Positions 25,214-33,097 of a DNA stretch of 64,000 nt are shown here, in pieces. This DNA is from Blautia sp. (lineage in GTDB: Bacteria > Bacillota > Clostridia > Lachnospirales > Lachnospiraceae). Numbering within the stretch: the first letter of the stretch is position 1; the number at the start of each line of letters is the position of its first letter. Both the position numbers and the translations under genes were made by a program. The stretch lies in NCBI GenBank assembly GCA_017475035.1, contig JAFVGK010000048.1, forward strand, positions 22,430 to 86,429. Reading direction: 5' to 3'. Below the pieces are notes generated by a model. The model searched no databases. It worked only from the letters and a program-made list of their open reading frames with translations, and was not told where the DNA came from.

Positions 25214-25240
25214 GAGTCGGCTCGCTGCCGGCTCTTTTTT
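25214..25240 (+). terminator. Rho-independent terminator
   Basis: GAGTCGGC (25214-25221) pairs with GCCGGCTC (25227-25234, one G-U), followed by six T residues. It would end plus-strand transcription from the EAL gene or from an unseen short RNA. Confidence 0.7.
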
Positions 25241-25242
25241 AT

Positions 25243-25396
25243 GTCAGGGGCGCCGAAATATCATATTGCGCCGCCCCGTCGGAGAGTAGAGGGGGGCAGG
25301 CCTTCCACTACCCTGTTCCTTACCCCGGGCAATCCGAAGGAAGGTCACCTGACAGTGACGTTCGGTTCGGGGAGGAAAAAAGATCCGCTGCTCCAG
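25243..25396. ncRNA. Candidate structured RNA locus, strand and family unknown
   Basis: A GC-rich block within AT-rich surroundings. It contains an imperfect GGGGCGCCGAAATAT/ATATTGCGCCGCCCC hairpin (about 25248-25278) and a nested stem set near 25324-25373: CCCCG with CGGGG, CCGAA with TTCGG, and GTCAC with GTGAC. No SRP, 6S, RNase P or tmRNA signature was recognised. It may be an RNA or only GC-rich repeat debris. Confidence 0.3.
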
Positions 25397-25552
25397 GCTT
25401 GGATTTTGCCGTATTAAAGAAACATCGAATGTGGGTCTGAACATAAATCTGTAAACATTAGGATAGAGTCAGAAATAAATGTCACGAATAACGAAGGATT
25501 TTTGTTTGGGAGTGAACCTTAAAAAATCAGTTACATAGTAAGAAGAATAGAA

Positions 25553-25588
25553 AAGGCAGTAGGTGTGAAGCTTCACACCTACTGCCTT
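25553..25588. terminator. Perfect 36-bp palindrome downstream of the DUF1294 gene
   Basis: AAGGCAGTAGGTGTGAAG followed at once by its exact reverse complement, flanked by AAAA on the left. As RNA it folds into an 18-bp hairpin; on the minus strand the T residues beyond make it a plausible terminator for the 25.7-27.4 kb operon. Between 25397 and 25552 I see nothing else. Confidence 0.6.
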
Positions 25589-25685
25589 ATTCTGATTTCG
25601 TTTATGGGTGTCAACAGCGTTTTATCATGCAAAAGTTATGGGCAGTGCTCTCAGACAAAAACACCGGAATGCGGATTTCCTTTTT

Positions 25686-25946
25686 CTATCTTGTAAAATA
25701 GAAGACGAGTCCGGCGTGAAGGACAATGAATGCCGGTACAAGGATGCGAAAATTCATATGCCGGGTTTTGTGATGAAAGATTTCCATCGCCAGAAACGCC
25801 CCGGGAGCGCCGCCTGCCGCGGCGATCCCCAGCAGTAAGCTTTCCGGGATCCTCCGCTTACGATGACGGGCAAAATATTTGTCAAGACCGTAGAGAAAAA
25901 AGGCAAGCAGGGATAGTATTCCATAAAAGACGGCGAGGTATTTCAT
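25686..25946 (-). CDS. DUF1294 family small membrane protein
   Basis: An 86-residue protein with three hydrophobic segments and the family pattern: [17 protein letters not shown] near residues 19-35, [17 protein letters not shown], then a charged HHKTRHMNF turn. DUF1294 proteins are common in Firmicutes and their function is unknown. The start overlaps the end of deoC by four bases, so the two are cotranslated in one minus-strand operon. A perfect palindrome lies about 100 bases beyond the stop. Confidence 0.85.
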   Translation of the reverse strand: MKYLAVFYGILSLLAFFLYGLDKYFARHRKRRIPESLLLGIAAAGGAPGAFLAMEIFHHKTRHMNFRILVPAFIVLHAGLVFYFTR

Positions 25947-26596
25947 TTCAGTTCCTTTGCGAGCTTGACGATACGGCTGGTGCCAAGCCGGTCCGCGCCG
26001 AGCGAGATGAATTTCTCAGCGTCTTCGATGCTGGAAATGCCGCCGGCCGCTTTGATCCGGGCACGGTCACCCATCCCTTTTTTCATCAGCTCGACAGCGT
26101 GGAAAGTAGCCCCTGCTTTTGAGAAACCTGTACTGGTTTTAATATAATCCGCTCCGGAGTCGGCCACAATATCGCACATTTTGAGAATTTCATCATCTGT
26201 CAGCAGACAGGTCTCTATGATGACTTTGAGGATTCTGCCTTCGCATGCGCTGCGGATCTGACGGATTTCAGCCAGAACTTCATCGGTCCGGCCTTCCTTT
26301 AACATACCGATGTTTATGACCATGTCGATTTCATCCGCCCCGTTTGATACGGCATCGGCCGTCTCAAATACTTTGGACGCCGTAGTAGAATATCCATTCG
26401 GGAAGCCGATCACAGTGCAGATCTTAAGACGGTCACCGACATAATCTTTTGCTCTTTTGACAAATGAGGGCGGAATGCAGACGGAAGCAGTCTCAAACCG
26501 CATGCCGTCATCGCAGATAGCCCGGATCTGTTCCCAGGTACTGTCGACAGCAAGAAGCGTGTGATCACATTTGGCCAGTATCTCTTTGATATTCAT
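25943..26596 (-). CDS. deoC: Deoxyribose-phosphate aldolase
   Basis: A 217-residue TIM-barrel aldolase that cleaves 2-deoxyribose 5-phosphate into glyceraldehyde 3-phosphate and acetaldehyde in deoxynucleoside breakdown. Catalytic residues are visible: Asp91 in [10 protein letters not shown], Lys124 in ILKVIIETC, the Schiff-base Lys153 in [11 protein letters not shown], and the lysine in RIKAAGGIS. The length is typical of the short bacterial form. AAAGGGGGATT precedes the ATG. No other deo gene (deoA, deoD, deoB) is in the neighbourhood. It is upstream of, and overlaps, the DUF1294 gene. Confidence 0.95.
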   Translation of the reverse strand: MNIKEILAKCDHTLLAVDSTWEQIRAICDDGMRFETASVCIPPSFVKRAKDYVGDRLKICTVIGFPNGYSTTASKVFETADAVSNGADEIDMVINIGMLKEGRTDEVLAEIRQIRSACEGRILKVIIETCLLTDDEILKMCDIVADSGADYIKTSTGFSKAGATFHAVELMKKGMGDRARIKAAGGISSIEDAEKFISLGADRLGTSRIVKLAKELK

Positions 26597-26626
26597 ACTA
26601 ATCCCCCTTTATTGAATGTGCCATGG

Positions 26627-26687
26627 TAAGGATCTGTACAATAAAAACCTTTACCATCTGTATAGGTTATTATTGTACAACTCCTTA
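26627..26687. repeat. Element C, full-length palindrome
   Basis: TAAGGATCTGTACAATAA...TTATTGTACAACTCCTTA: outer arms TAAGGA/TCCTTA and inner arms TGTACAATAAAAACC/GGTTATTATTGTACA (one mismatch). Half-copies of the ends occur elsewhere in the window (near 28947, 32974, 38681, 42868 and 59697). It sits between deoC and the upstream gene of unknown function. Confidence 0.65.
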
Positions 26688-26713
26688 AAGTTTATCATTA
26701 TGGGAAAAGGATG

Positions 26714-27388
26714 TCAAATATCAGAAGCAGTTTTTTCATATTTGCCCGACAGAAAATGAATGAATCTCCGGACATACTCCATGTCTGAAGAACTGTCCAG
26801 TCTTCCGAGATAAACAGGGGAATAGGATGTCAGGGCGTAGCTGTTCCATATTTCCAGATCAGAAAGATCCAGACGGCCTTCAGGAGCGAAAAGAGTCTGG
26901 TATTCTTCATATTCTTCGCCCAGTATCTCCGTCCAGTCTGTAAACGCTCCTTGTTCTTCCAGGTTCAGATAGGTTTCTTCATTGCAGATCAGAAGGTCAG
27001 TGAGACCTCCTCCGACGACAACCGTCAGCTTGGATACGGCGGCCACCGTATCGCCGGACATAAGGGAGGTATCAAGCTCTATCTTCTCATGTTCGATTCC
27101 GTTTCCGATGGCAGCCAGAAGATCCTGCCTGAACTGTTCAACCTCCCGGTCACGGTCGATGGGTACATCCATGATGGCAATCGAAAGCAGTTTGATCTCC
27201 TGCAGACGGTGATAGATCCCGATTCCTTCCGCTATGAAAAAAATGACGATGGCGGCGACAAGCAGTGTCCATTTATAATAATCCCAGAAATATTCCAGTT
27301 TCTGAGATACATTCATTTTTTTGAATTTTTCCCATTCCAATAAACGCCGTTCTTTAGGTGTCAGGTCGGATTCGTGTTTTTCTTCCAT
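26714..27388 (-). CDS. Single-pass membrane protein of unknown function
   Basis: A 224-residue protein. The N-terminus is charged and cytoplasmic (about residues 1-40, with MNVSQKLEYFWDYYKW), one transmembrane helix follows (about 41-60, LLVAAIVIFFIAEGIG), then a mostly acidic extracytoplasmic domain of about 160 residues. It resembles a group of Lachnospiraceae hypothetical proteins with an EYFWDYYKW juxtamembrane motif, but I know no function. Its ribosome binding site (GAGGAG, 27400-27405) lies in a diverged, minus-strand copy of repeat element A. deoC and DUF1294 lie downstream on the same strand. Confidence 0.7.
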   Translation of the reverse strand: MEEKHESDLTPKERRLLEWEKFKKMNVSQKLEYFWDYYKWTLLVAAIVIFFIAEGIGIYHRLQEIKLLSIAIMDVPIDRDREVEQFRQDLLAAIGNGIEHEKIELDTSLMSGDTVAAVSKLTVVVGGGLTDLLICNEETYLNLEEQGAFTDWTEILGEEYEEYQTLFAPEGRLDLSDLEIWNSYALTSYSPVYLGRLDSSSDMEYVRRFIHFLSGKYEKTASDI

Positions 27389-27399
27389 GATATGAAATT

Positions 27400-27491
27400 C
27401 TCCTCTTAATACGCAGTTTTTTATAAGGACTTATGATTCCCGCATGACGTTTTGCCGCTTTGTCAGCTGAAGCTGCTGAAAAAACAGTCAC
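27400..27491 (-). repeat. Element A diverged copy (A12), minus strand
   Basis: Read on the minus strand: GTGACTGTTTTTTCAGCAGC, a CAGCTTCAGCTG core, GGCAAAACGTCATGC, then AAAAAACTGCGTATTAAGAG ending in GAGGAG. All landmarks of element A occur in order, and the right end faces the gene it serves. Confidence 0.65.
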
Positions 27492-27583
27492 CCCGGAAGA
27501 TGATGGTGAGTCAGACGGCATGAGGTCATATATTGAGTGTACCTTATCCTGTCTTTGTTTGTCAATGTACAACAGTTTTTCCA

Positions 27584-27613
27584 TTGACAGGCGGCAAAGC
27601 CCTGCTTTACAAT
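27584..27613 (+). promoter_or_regulatory. Promoter of the CARF-nuclease gene
   Basis: TTGACA (27584-27589), 18-base spacer, TACAAT (27608-27613). The predicted start lies just before element B, so the palindrome would be in the 5' leader. Confidence 0.7.
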
Positions 27614-27627
27614 ACATTTACGGGTAT

Positions 27628-27686
27628 TATATGATTCAGGCGACAAAATGTCATGCAAAAATGAGCGGGCTCATTTTTGCATGCAG
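27628..27686 (+). repeat. Element B copy, truncated on the right
   Basis: ATATGATTCAGGCGACAAAA, then CATGCAAAAATGAG/CTCATTTTTGCATG forming a near-perfect 14-bp stem; the outer right arm (CGCCTGAATC) is missing. The hairpin ends three to four bases before the ribosome binding site of the next gene. Confidence 0.75.
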
Positions 27687-27698
27687 GATGGAGGAAAC

Positions 27699-28865
27699 AT
27701 GACTCTGATTGAACTATATGATGAAAGACCATTGGAGAATGTATTGGGAGTAGAGGTTTTCTGCCCTTCCCGGGTTGTCTATGTATGTCCGGAAAGGGTT
27801 TCCTCCGATCCGGGTCACGTAAGGAAACTGGAAGCCTATTTTGCGCATCGGAAACTGGATATCCCGATCCATTTCTTTTATACGAGTGTCTATGATGCGG
27901 CAAAGGTTGTGGAGCTGCTGCGCAAAATTGTGACACAGTATCAGGAATGCGCAATTGATATTACAGGCGGCACGGATGCCGTGTTATTCGCGGCGGGAAT
28001 GCTGTGCTCCGAAAAGGAAATCCCGGTATTTACCTACAGCAGGCGCAAGAATGCATTTTATAACATTAAAGATGCCGCTTTCGCCGATGCTTTGCCGTGT
28101 ACGGTGACTTATACAGTGGAGGACTGTTTCCGGATGGCAGGCGGAGCGATGCGGACAGGGCGCGTGGAAAATGAAAAATTAAAGGCATATCATTCCTTTA
28201 TCGAGCCTTTTTTTGCCGTTTATCTGAAATACCGTACACAATGGACGAATATTGTGACTTATATCCAGAAAATATCCATGACCAAAAACGACGAACCTGC
28301 TTCCATGACGGCGATGGGGGAGTTTGCGGTAAAAGGAGAACGAGGCTCGAAAATTATTGCTCCGGAAGAGGCATTGAAGGCTTTGGAACGAATCCGTCTG
28401 ATTCAGGGGCTTCGTTTTGAAGCAAAACGGACCGTGAGCTTTCAGTTTTATGATGCTCAGGTAAGGATGTGGCTCAGAGATGTCGGAAGTGTGCTGGAGC
28501 TCTATGTCTATAAGGCTTGTCTGGACACGGGATTGTTTGATGATGTGCGGCTGAGCGCCGTCGTGGATTGGGAAGGCCAGGGAGAGAAAGACGCGGTGAC
28601 AAATGAACTGGATGTGATGTGTACCAGAGGCGTGGTTCCCTATTTCTTCAGCTGCAAAACCTGCGAGATCCATACGGAAGCACTCAATGAACTGGCAATT
28701 CTGCGTGACCGCTTTGGCGGAGAGATCGCAAAAGCGGCGATTGTCACGGCAGAGACGGCAAATGCCGCCATGCGGAACCGCGCGGCAGAGCTTGATATTA
28801 TCGTAATCGATCTCGATGACCTGACTTCTGAGCGGATCAAGGAGAGGATCATACAGATGGTATGA
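27699..28865 (+). CDS. DUF1887/Card1-like protein: CARF domain plus PD-(D/E)XK nuclease
   Basis: A 388-residue protein. The N-terminal CARF-like domain (about residues 1-150) has AIDITGGTDAVLFAAG at 85-100, the ligand-pocket motif of the DUF1887 family. The C-terminal nuclease domain (about 255-388) shows VLELYVYKA (Glu267), NELDVMCTRG (Asp305) and YFFSCKTC (Lys320). Characterised relatives Card1/Can2 are activated by cyclic oligoadenylates from type III CRISPR systems and cut nucleic acid. The residue two before the catalytic Lys is Ser318; in ExK-type relatives it is Glu, which may alter activity. I chose ATG 27699 because GGAGG lies four bases upstream; an in-frame ATG at 27648 lies inside element B. 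No cas gene or CRISPR array is in the window. Confidence 0.8.
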   Translation: MTLIELYDERPLENVLGVEVFCPSRVVYVCPERVSSDPGHVRKLEAYFAHRKLDIPIHFFYTSVYDAAKVVELLRKIVTQYQECAIDITGGTDAVLFAAGMLCSEKEIPVFTYSRRKNAFYNIKDAAFADALPCTVTYTVEDCFRMAGGAMRTGRVENEKLKAYHSFIEPFFAVYLKYRTQWTNIVTYIQKISMTKNDEPASMTAMGEFAVKGERGSKIIAPEEALKALERIRLIQGLRFEAKRTVSFQFYDAQVRMWLRDVGSVLELYVYKACLDTGLFDDVRLSAVVDWEGQGEKDAVTNELDVMCTRGVVPYFFSCKTCEIHTEALNELAILRDRFGGEIAKAAIVTAETANAAMRNRAAELDIIVIDLDDLTSERIKERIIQMV

Positions 28866-28960
28866 AAAGAAACCGGAGATGAACGGAGTCTTTTCATGTC
28901 AGAAAAGCGGAATCAATCCTTAAGGCGCCCCGGATGTAAAGGCTATTATTGCACAGATCC

Positions 28961-28994
28961 GAAGAGCCCCGCGCGGAAATGCGCGGGGCTCTTC
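28961..28994. terminator. Strong hairpin between convergent genes
   Basis: GAAGAGCCCCGCGC (28961-28974) and GCGCGGGGCTCTTC (28981-28994), a perfect 14-bp stem with a six-base loop and no T-run. It follows a half-copy of element C. Confidence 0.6.
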
Positions 28995-29033
28995 GCAATC
29001 TTCGTAAAAAGAAAGGATGGCCGTCCGTTTGCG

Positions 29034-30869
29034 TCAGGAATGCCGCAATGCGGCATCGGCATCCTGCACCCAGGAGAGTTCTTCATATTGTCTGGTGTAA
29101 AGGCTGCGGTAATAGCCTTCCTGCTTCATGAGCTCCCGGTGAGATCCACGCTCAACGATCTTCCCGTCCCGGACCACAAGAATGATATCTGCTCCGACGA
29201 TGGTGGAGAGACGGTGCGCAATGACAAAGGAGGTTCTTCCCTCTGTCACTTTTGCGATTGCATTCTGGATAGCCCGCTCCGTGACTGTGTCCACGGAGGA
29301 GGTGGCTTCGTCAAGGACCAGGATCTTCGGATCAGCCAGGATTGCCCTTGCAAAGGAAAGAAGCTGCTTTTCACCGGTAGACAGCAGTTCTCCGCCTTCT
29401 CCTACATCCGTATCAAGCCCTTTCTCCATTTTATCCAGGATTTTCCTGGCAGAAACCAGGTCCAGAGCATGCAGGATTTCCTGATCGTCGGCATCCGGGT
29501 TACCATAACGCAGATTGTCTCTGACGGTTCCCGAAAAGAGGTAAGGCGTCTGCAGCACGTATCCGATATTGCTGTGCAGCCAATGGGCGGAACGTTCTCT
29601 GACATCCCGTCCGTCAATCAATACTTTTCCGCTTGTGGGTTCATAAAACCGACAGACAAGGTTGACCAATGTAGTCTTTCCTGCGCCTGTTTCTCCGACG
29701 ATGGCTACATTCGTTCCCCGCGGGATTTTCAGATTAAAGTGTGAAAGAACCAGTTCTTCACCATCAGGATATACAAAAGAAACATCCTGAAATTCCACTT
29801 CTCCTTTTAATTCTTCCCAATTCTCTTTTTTCGGCTGAAAAGCATCTCCATATTTTTCAATGACGGCAGGAGTATCCGATACGTCAGAGATCTGTGACAG
29901 AAGCTTTGTCAGTCGCTCAATATTGACCTGGATTGCCACGAAGGCAGAGATGGTTTCGATAATATTCTGGATGGGATCCAGCATCTGCAGGGCATAAGAC
30001 ATAAAAACAGAAAGAGTGCCGATACGCATAAATCCTTCACCTGTAAGTCTCCCTCCCTGCCAGAGCACCAGAGCAAGCGCGAGAGAGGACATCATGGCAA
30101 CAGAAGAGAGAAACAGCGCCGAAAAATGGGCTTCACGGATAGAGGCATGGCGCATGGACGCGGTATCGCTTTCAAACTCCTTCGTGATTTTTCTATGCAC
30201 GCCTAAGATCTTGATGCTCCGAAGTCCGGTGATTCCCTCATTGTAGTCGCCGGTGATTCTGGAATTGATTTCTCTGATCTGACGATTGTAATGCAGCAGC
30301 TTTCTTTGAAAATACCACATCAGGATAACCGCCAGCGGAAGGAGCAGAAAAATCATCAGTGCCAGCCTGATATCGACAAGGAGCATGACAATCAGAATAC
30401 CGATCAAAAAGGATCCGTGCCAGACGAGATTCATCATACGCCAGGAAACGAGGTCTCCGATCATTCCTGTATCCGACATGACTCTGGCGTGGATATAACC
30501 TACGGCATTCTGATTATAGTAAGAGAATGACAAGGTCTGCAAATGACGGAAAGCAGTATTCCTGAGATCCCGGTTGATGGTGATCTCCATTCGGCCGCAG
30601 TCATATGCGCTTTTGTAATTGATAACAGCCTGTCCTGCTATGAGAAGGAGATAGGCTGAGATGAAAGTCGGCATTCCCGAAAGTGTCCGTTCCGCGATAA
30701 AGTGATCGAGGGCATATCTGTTAAACAGAGGATATACTGCGTCGATCATGCTGGTCAGGCCTCCGAGCAATATCATGAAGACGAAGGTTTTCCGGTATGG
30801 TTTCAGATAGGGAAGAATTTTGGGAATGCCGAAAAATCGAAGCTTTATCTGACTGTCGGTTTTATTCAT
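29034..30869 (-). CDS. ABC exporter subunit, fused permease and ATPase
   Basis: A 611-residue half-transporter of the multidrug/lipid exporter type. Residues about 20-320 hold six transmembrane helices. The ATPase domain follows with Walker A GETGAGKTTL, Q-loop YVLQTPYLFSG, signature LLSTGEKQLLSFARA, Walker B ILVLDEATSS and H-loop FVIAHRLST. LSTGE replaces the canonical LSGGQ, while the catalytic Glu after Walker B is present. Its partner is encoded just upstream (24 bases) on the same strand, the arrangement of heterodimeric exporters such as BmrC/BmrD. The start is preceded by GGAGG. The substrate cannot be read from the sequence. Confidence 0.9.
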   Translation of the reverse strand: MNKTDSQIKLRFFGIPKILPYLKPYRKTFVFMILLGGLTSMIDAVYPLFNRYALDHFIAERTLSGMPTFISAYLLLIAGQAVINYKSAYDCGRMEITINRDLRNTAFRHLQTLSFSYYNQNAVGYIHARVMSDTGMIGDLVSWRMMNLVWHGSFLIGILIVMLLVDIRLALMIFLLLPLAVILMWYFQRKLLHYNRQIREINSRITGDYNEGITGLRSIKILGVHRKITKEFESDTASMRHASIREAHFSALFLSSVAMMSSLALALVLWQGGRLTGEGFMRIGTLSVFMSYALQMLDPIQNIIETISAFVAIQVNIERLTKLLSQISDVSDTPAVIEKYGDAFQPKKENWEELKGEVEFQDVSFVYPDGEELVLSHFNLKIPRGTNVAIVGETGAGKTTLVNLVCRFYEPTSGKVLIDGRDVRERSAHWLHSNIGYVLQTPYLFSGTVRDNLRYGNPDADDQEILHALDLVSARKILDKMEKGLDTDVGEGGELLSTGEKQLLSFARAILADPKILVLDEATSSVDTVTERAIQNAIAKVTEGRTSFVIAHRLSTIVGADIILVVRDGKIVERGSHRELMKQEGYYRSLYTRQYEELSWVQDADAALRHS

Positions 30870-30893
30870 AGTAAATCCTCCGGGCTTACGCGG

Positions 30894-32710
30894 TTATACC
30901 ACCGCTGTCTGCAGTCCGTAAATTCTGCTGTAGAGGCCGCCTTTTCTGATCAGTTCCTCGTGTGTGCCTTCTTCCGTAAGCTTTCCCTTATCCAGTACCA
31001 GAATCCGATCCGCATGCATGATTGTAGTGATGCGATGAGAAATCAAAAGCACAGTGGAGTTCTTTGTCTTTTCGCGAAGGGCATGACGGATCATGGCATC
31101 CGTGCGGGCATCAACCGCAGAAAGAGAATCGTCAAATATCATGACCGGTGTTTGGCGGATCAGCATCTGGGCTATGGCTACCCTTTGTTTTTGCCCTCCG
31201 GAGAGGGTTACCCCCCGCTCGCCAACGAAGGTGTCATATCCTTTTTCAAAGCCTTCGATCGTATCGTGCACGCAGGCAGTCCTGGCGGCTTCCCGTATTT
31301 TTTCCGGATCGGCGTCATCAAGGGCAAAGCCGATATTTTCCGCAATGGAACGGGAAAAGAGGTATGGCTCCTGCAGGACGATCCCGATATATGCCCGAAG
31401 GTCCGAAGCCTTCATCTGAGCAATATCGATGCCTCCGATTGTAATTCTCCCGCTGTCGGCAGGAAGCTCGTACAGCCGTTCCAGAAGATACATCAAAGTG
31501 GACTTTCCCGAACCGATACCGCCGAGAATTCCTATTGTCTCGCCGGGAAGGATATGGAAGGATACATCGGAGAGAACTTCATGGCTGCTTCTGCGCCGTC
31601 AGGGTTATTGTCGTAAGAAAACGTAACGTGATCGAATATGATTTCACCATTTTCCGGAATGGGTACGGTGATGTCAGGATGTGTTTCGGGCTTGGAATTC
31701 ATGATATAACGTAATCGTTCGAGGGAAATCCCCGCTTTGCTCATCTCTGAAATCACCCGCCCCAACATCCTGACCGGCCAGGTCAGCATCAGATTGTAAG
31801 AATTCAGGGCGATAAATTCCCCGGCTGTGAGCTGCCCCTGTACGCAAAAGACAGAACCGATGATGACGACAGTCAGAACCTGCAGGCAGGTGAGAACGTC
31901 GCCGCTTGTCCAGAATGCGGACATGAGCCGAAACAGATGGATCCAGTAATTGGAATAGCTTTCATTTTGCGTTTCGAAGCGTTCCCGCTCATAAAGCTCT
32001 CTGCCAAACGCCCGGACAACCCGTACCCCGGTCAGGTTTTCCTGGGCTATGGCGGAAAGACGGCCTTCTTCTATATCTGCTTTTCTGAAAGCGCTGCCGA
32101 TCCTGGAATGGAAGAACAGGGAATATCCTACGACAATCGGTATAAAGGCGATGCATACCAGCATAATCTTCTGATTGATGCCGGCCATGAAGGCAACGGC
32201 CAGAATAATGAGTATGATGGTCCGCACCAGGGCTGTCAGTTGCTCGGAAACGAAACGCTTGATTGTCTGGACATCGGAGGTACAGCGTTGGATGATGTCG
32301 CCGGTACTGTTCTGCGACAGCCAGGTATAGGGAAGGTACAGAATGTGATGAAAAAGCTCATTTCGCATTCGTTCCACGAAATGCTCCGCGCCTCTGGCGT
32401 TGAAGGAACGGAAACAGTAACGGCAGAAAGCGGCACAAATCCCGACTGCGGCTGCAGCCAGCGCCAGAATCAGAGGCTTCATCCGAAGGGTGGAAATGCC
32501 TCCGCCCATTGCGACAAGCCGCATGGCAAACGGGGAAAGTTCAGGTGTTTCCGATCCGATGATAGAGTCAACTACGAAGGAAATGATCTTCGGACTTACG
32601 AGATCCAGAAAAGAGACGAGAGTGGAAAAAACGGCACTCAGAATAAAATAGAAGATCGAGCCTTTCAGGTAATAAAAAATCAGGCGGCGTTTTGTGTCAA
32701 ATTTAATCAT
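30894..32710 (-). pseudogene. Second ABC exporter subunit, disrupted by a one-base frameshift
   Basis: Two minus-strand ORFs together make one exporter half-subunit of about 605 residues. Positions 32710-31580 encode the six-helix permease and the start of the ATPase domain (IIFDHVTFSYDNN). After the codons GCC ATG AA near 31578-31582 one base is missing: the next frame continues as VLSDVSFHILPGETIGILGG with Walker A GGIGSGKST, and runs to 30894. The rest of the domain is intact: YIGIVLQEPYLFSRS, signature LSGGQKQR, Walker B VMIFDDSLS and LLISHRITT. Walker B ends in Asp rather than Glu, as in the degenerate site of heterodimeric exporters. It may be a true pseudogene or a sequence error; no slippery run is present. 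Confidence 0.85.
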
Positions 32711-32905
32711 GTGTTTCTCTTTTTCCTATATTTGCTTGTCCCTTATATTACAGAGCAGACCTGAAGGAGGAGACACCTTTAGAGGGCGTGTCTCACCGGC
32801 GGCAGGAAATGCCTGTGAATTCTGCTTGTTAACGCCTGAATCATATCATATCTCTATTTTTGTGGCAAGGGAGTATTTTACAGCCGGCTGTTGCGAGAAC
32901 CGCTC

Positions 32906-32934
32906 TTGCCGAAGCCCGGTTTTTCTGATACAAT
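32906..32934 (+). promoter_or_regulatory. Probable promoter of the FMN-dependent enzyme gene
   Basis: TTGCCG (32906-32911), 17-base spacer, TACAAT (32929-32934). The leader of about 155 bases contains a half-copy of element C and a full element A. The rest of 32711-32905 holds a GAGACAC/GTGTCTC hairpin (about 32773-32797) and an element B end (about 32833-32847). Confidence 0.6.
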
Positions 32935-32996
32935 CATGATGACAGTCAAAGAATGTACTATTACGGTAAGGATCTGTGCACCCTATACACGTACAG

Positions 32997-33092
32997 GAGA
33001 CTGATTTTGTCTTCGGCAGCCCGACTGCCGAAGCAGCAAAATCGTCATCCTAAGACATTGTGTCAACGCACAAAGCTTCGTTTTGGAGGAGG
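32997..33092 (+). repeat. Element A reference copy (A5)
   Basis: Full-length: GAGACTGATTTTG, stem CTTCGGCAG/CTGCCGAAG with loop CCCGA, CAGCAAAATCGTCATCC, TAAGACATTGTGTCAACG, then AAAGCTTCGTTTTGGAGGAGG. The outer GATTTTG and CAAAATC also pair, extending the palindrome to about 41 bases. Confidence 0.9.
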
Positions 33093-33097
33093 TTATC

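Noticed and set aside
25243-25444. SRP RNA, 6S RNA or a 66-residue minus-strand gene
   Set aside because: The SRP GGAA-tetraloop context and 6S bubble layout are absent, and the ORF lacks a ribosome binding site; kept only as an unclassified structured candidate.
27648-27698. Earlier start for the CARF nuclease at ATG 27648
   Set aside because: Those 17 codons lie in the element B palindrome and lack a ribosome binding site; ATG 27699 has GGAGG at good spacing.
28896-29744. 282-residue plus-strand frame overlapping the ABC exporter gene
   Set aside because: It lies antisense to conserved ATPase motifs and its product resembles nothing; a shadow of the real gene.
30894-31496. Separate 200-residue ABC ATPase gene
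   Set aside because: It lacks Walker A at its own start and continues a frame interrupted by one missing base, so it is the 3' part of the frameshifted exporter subunit.
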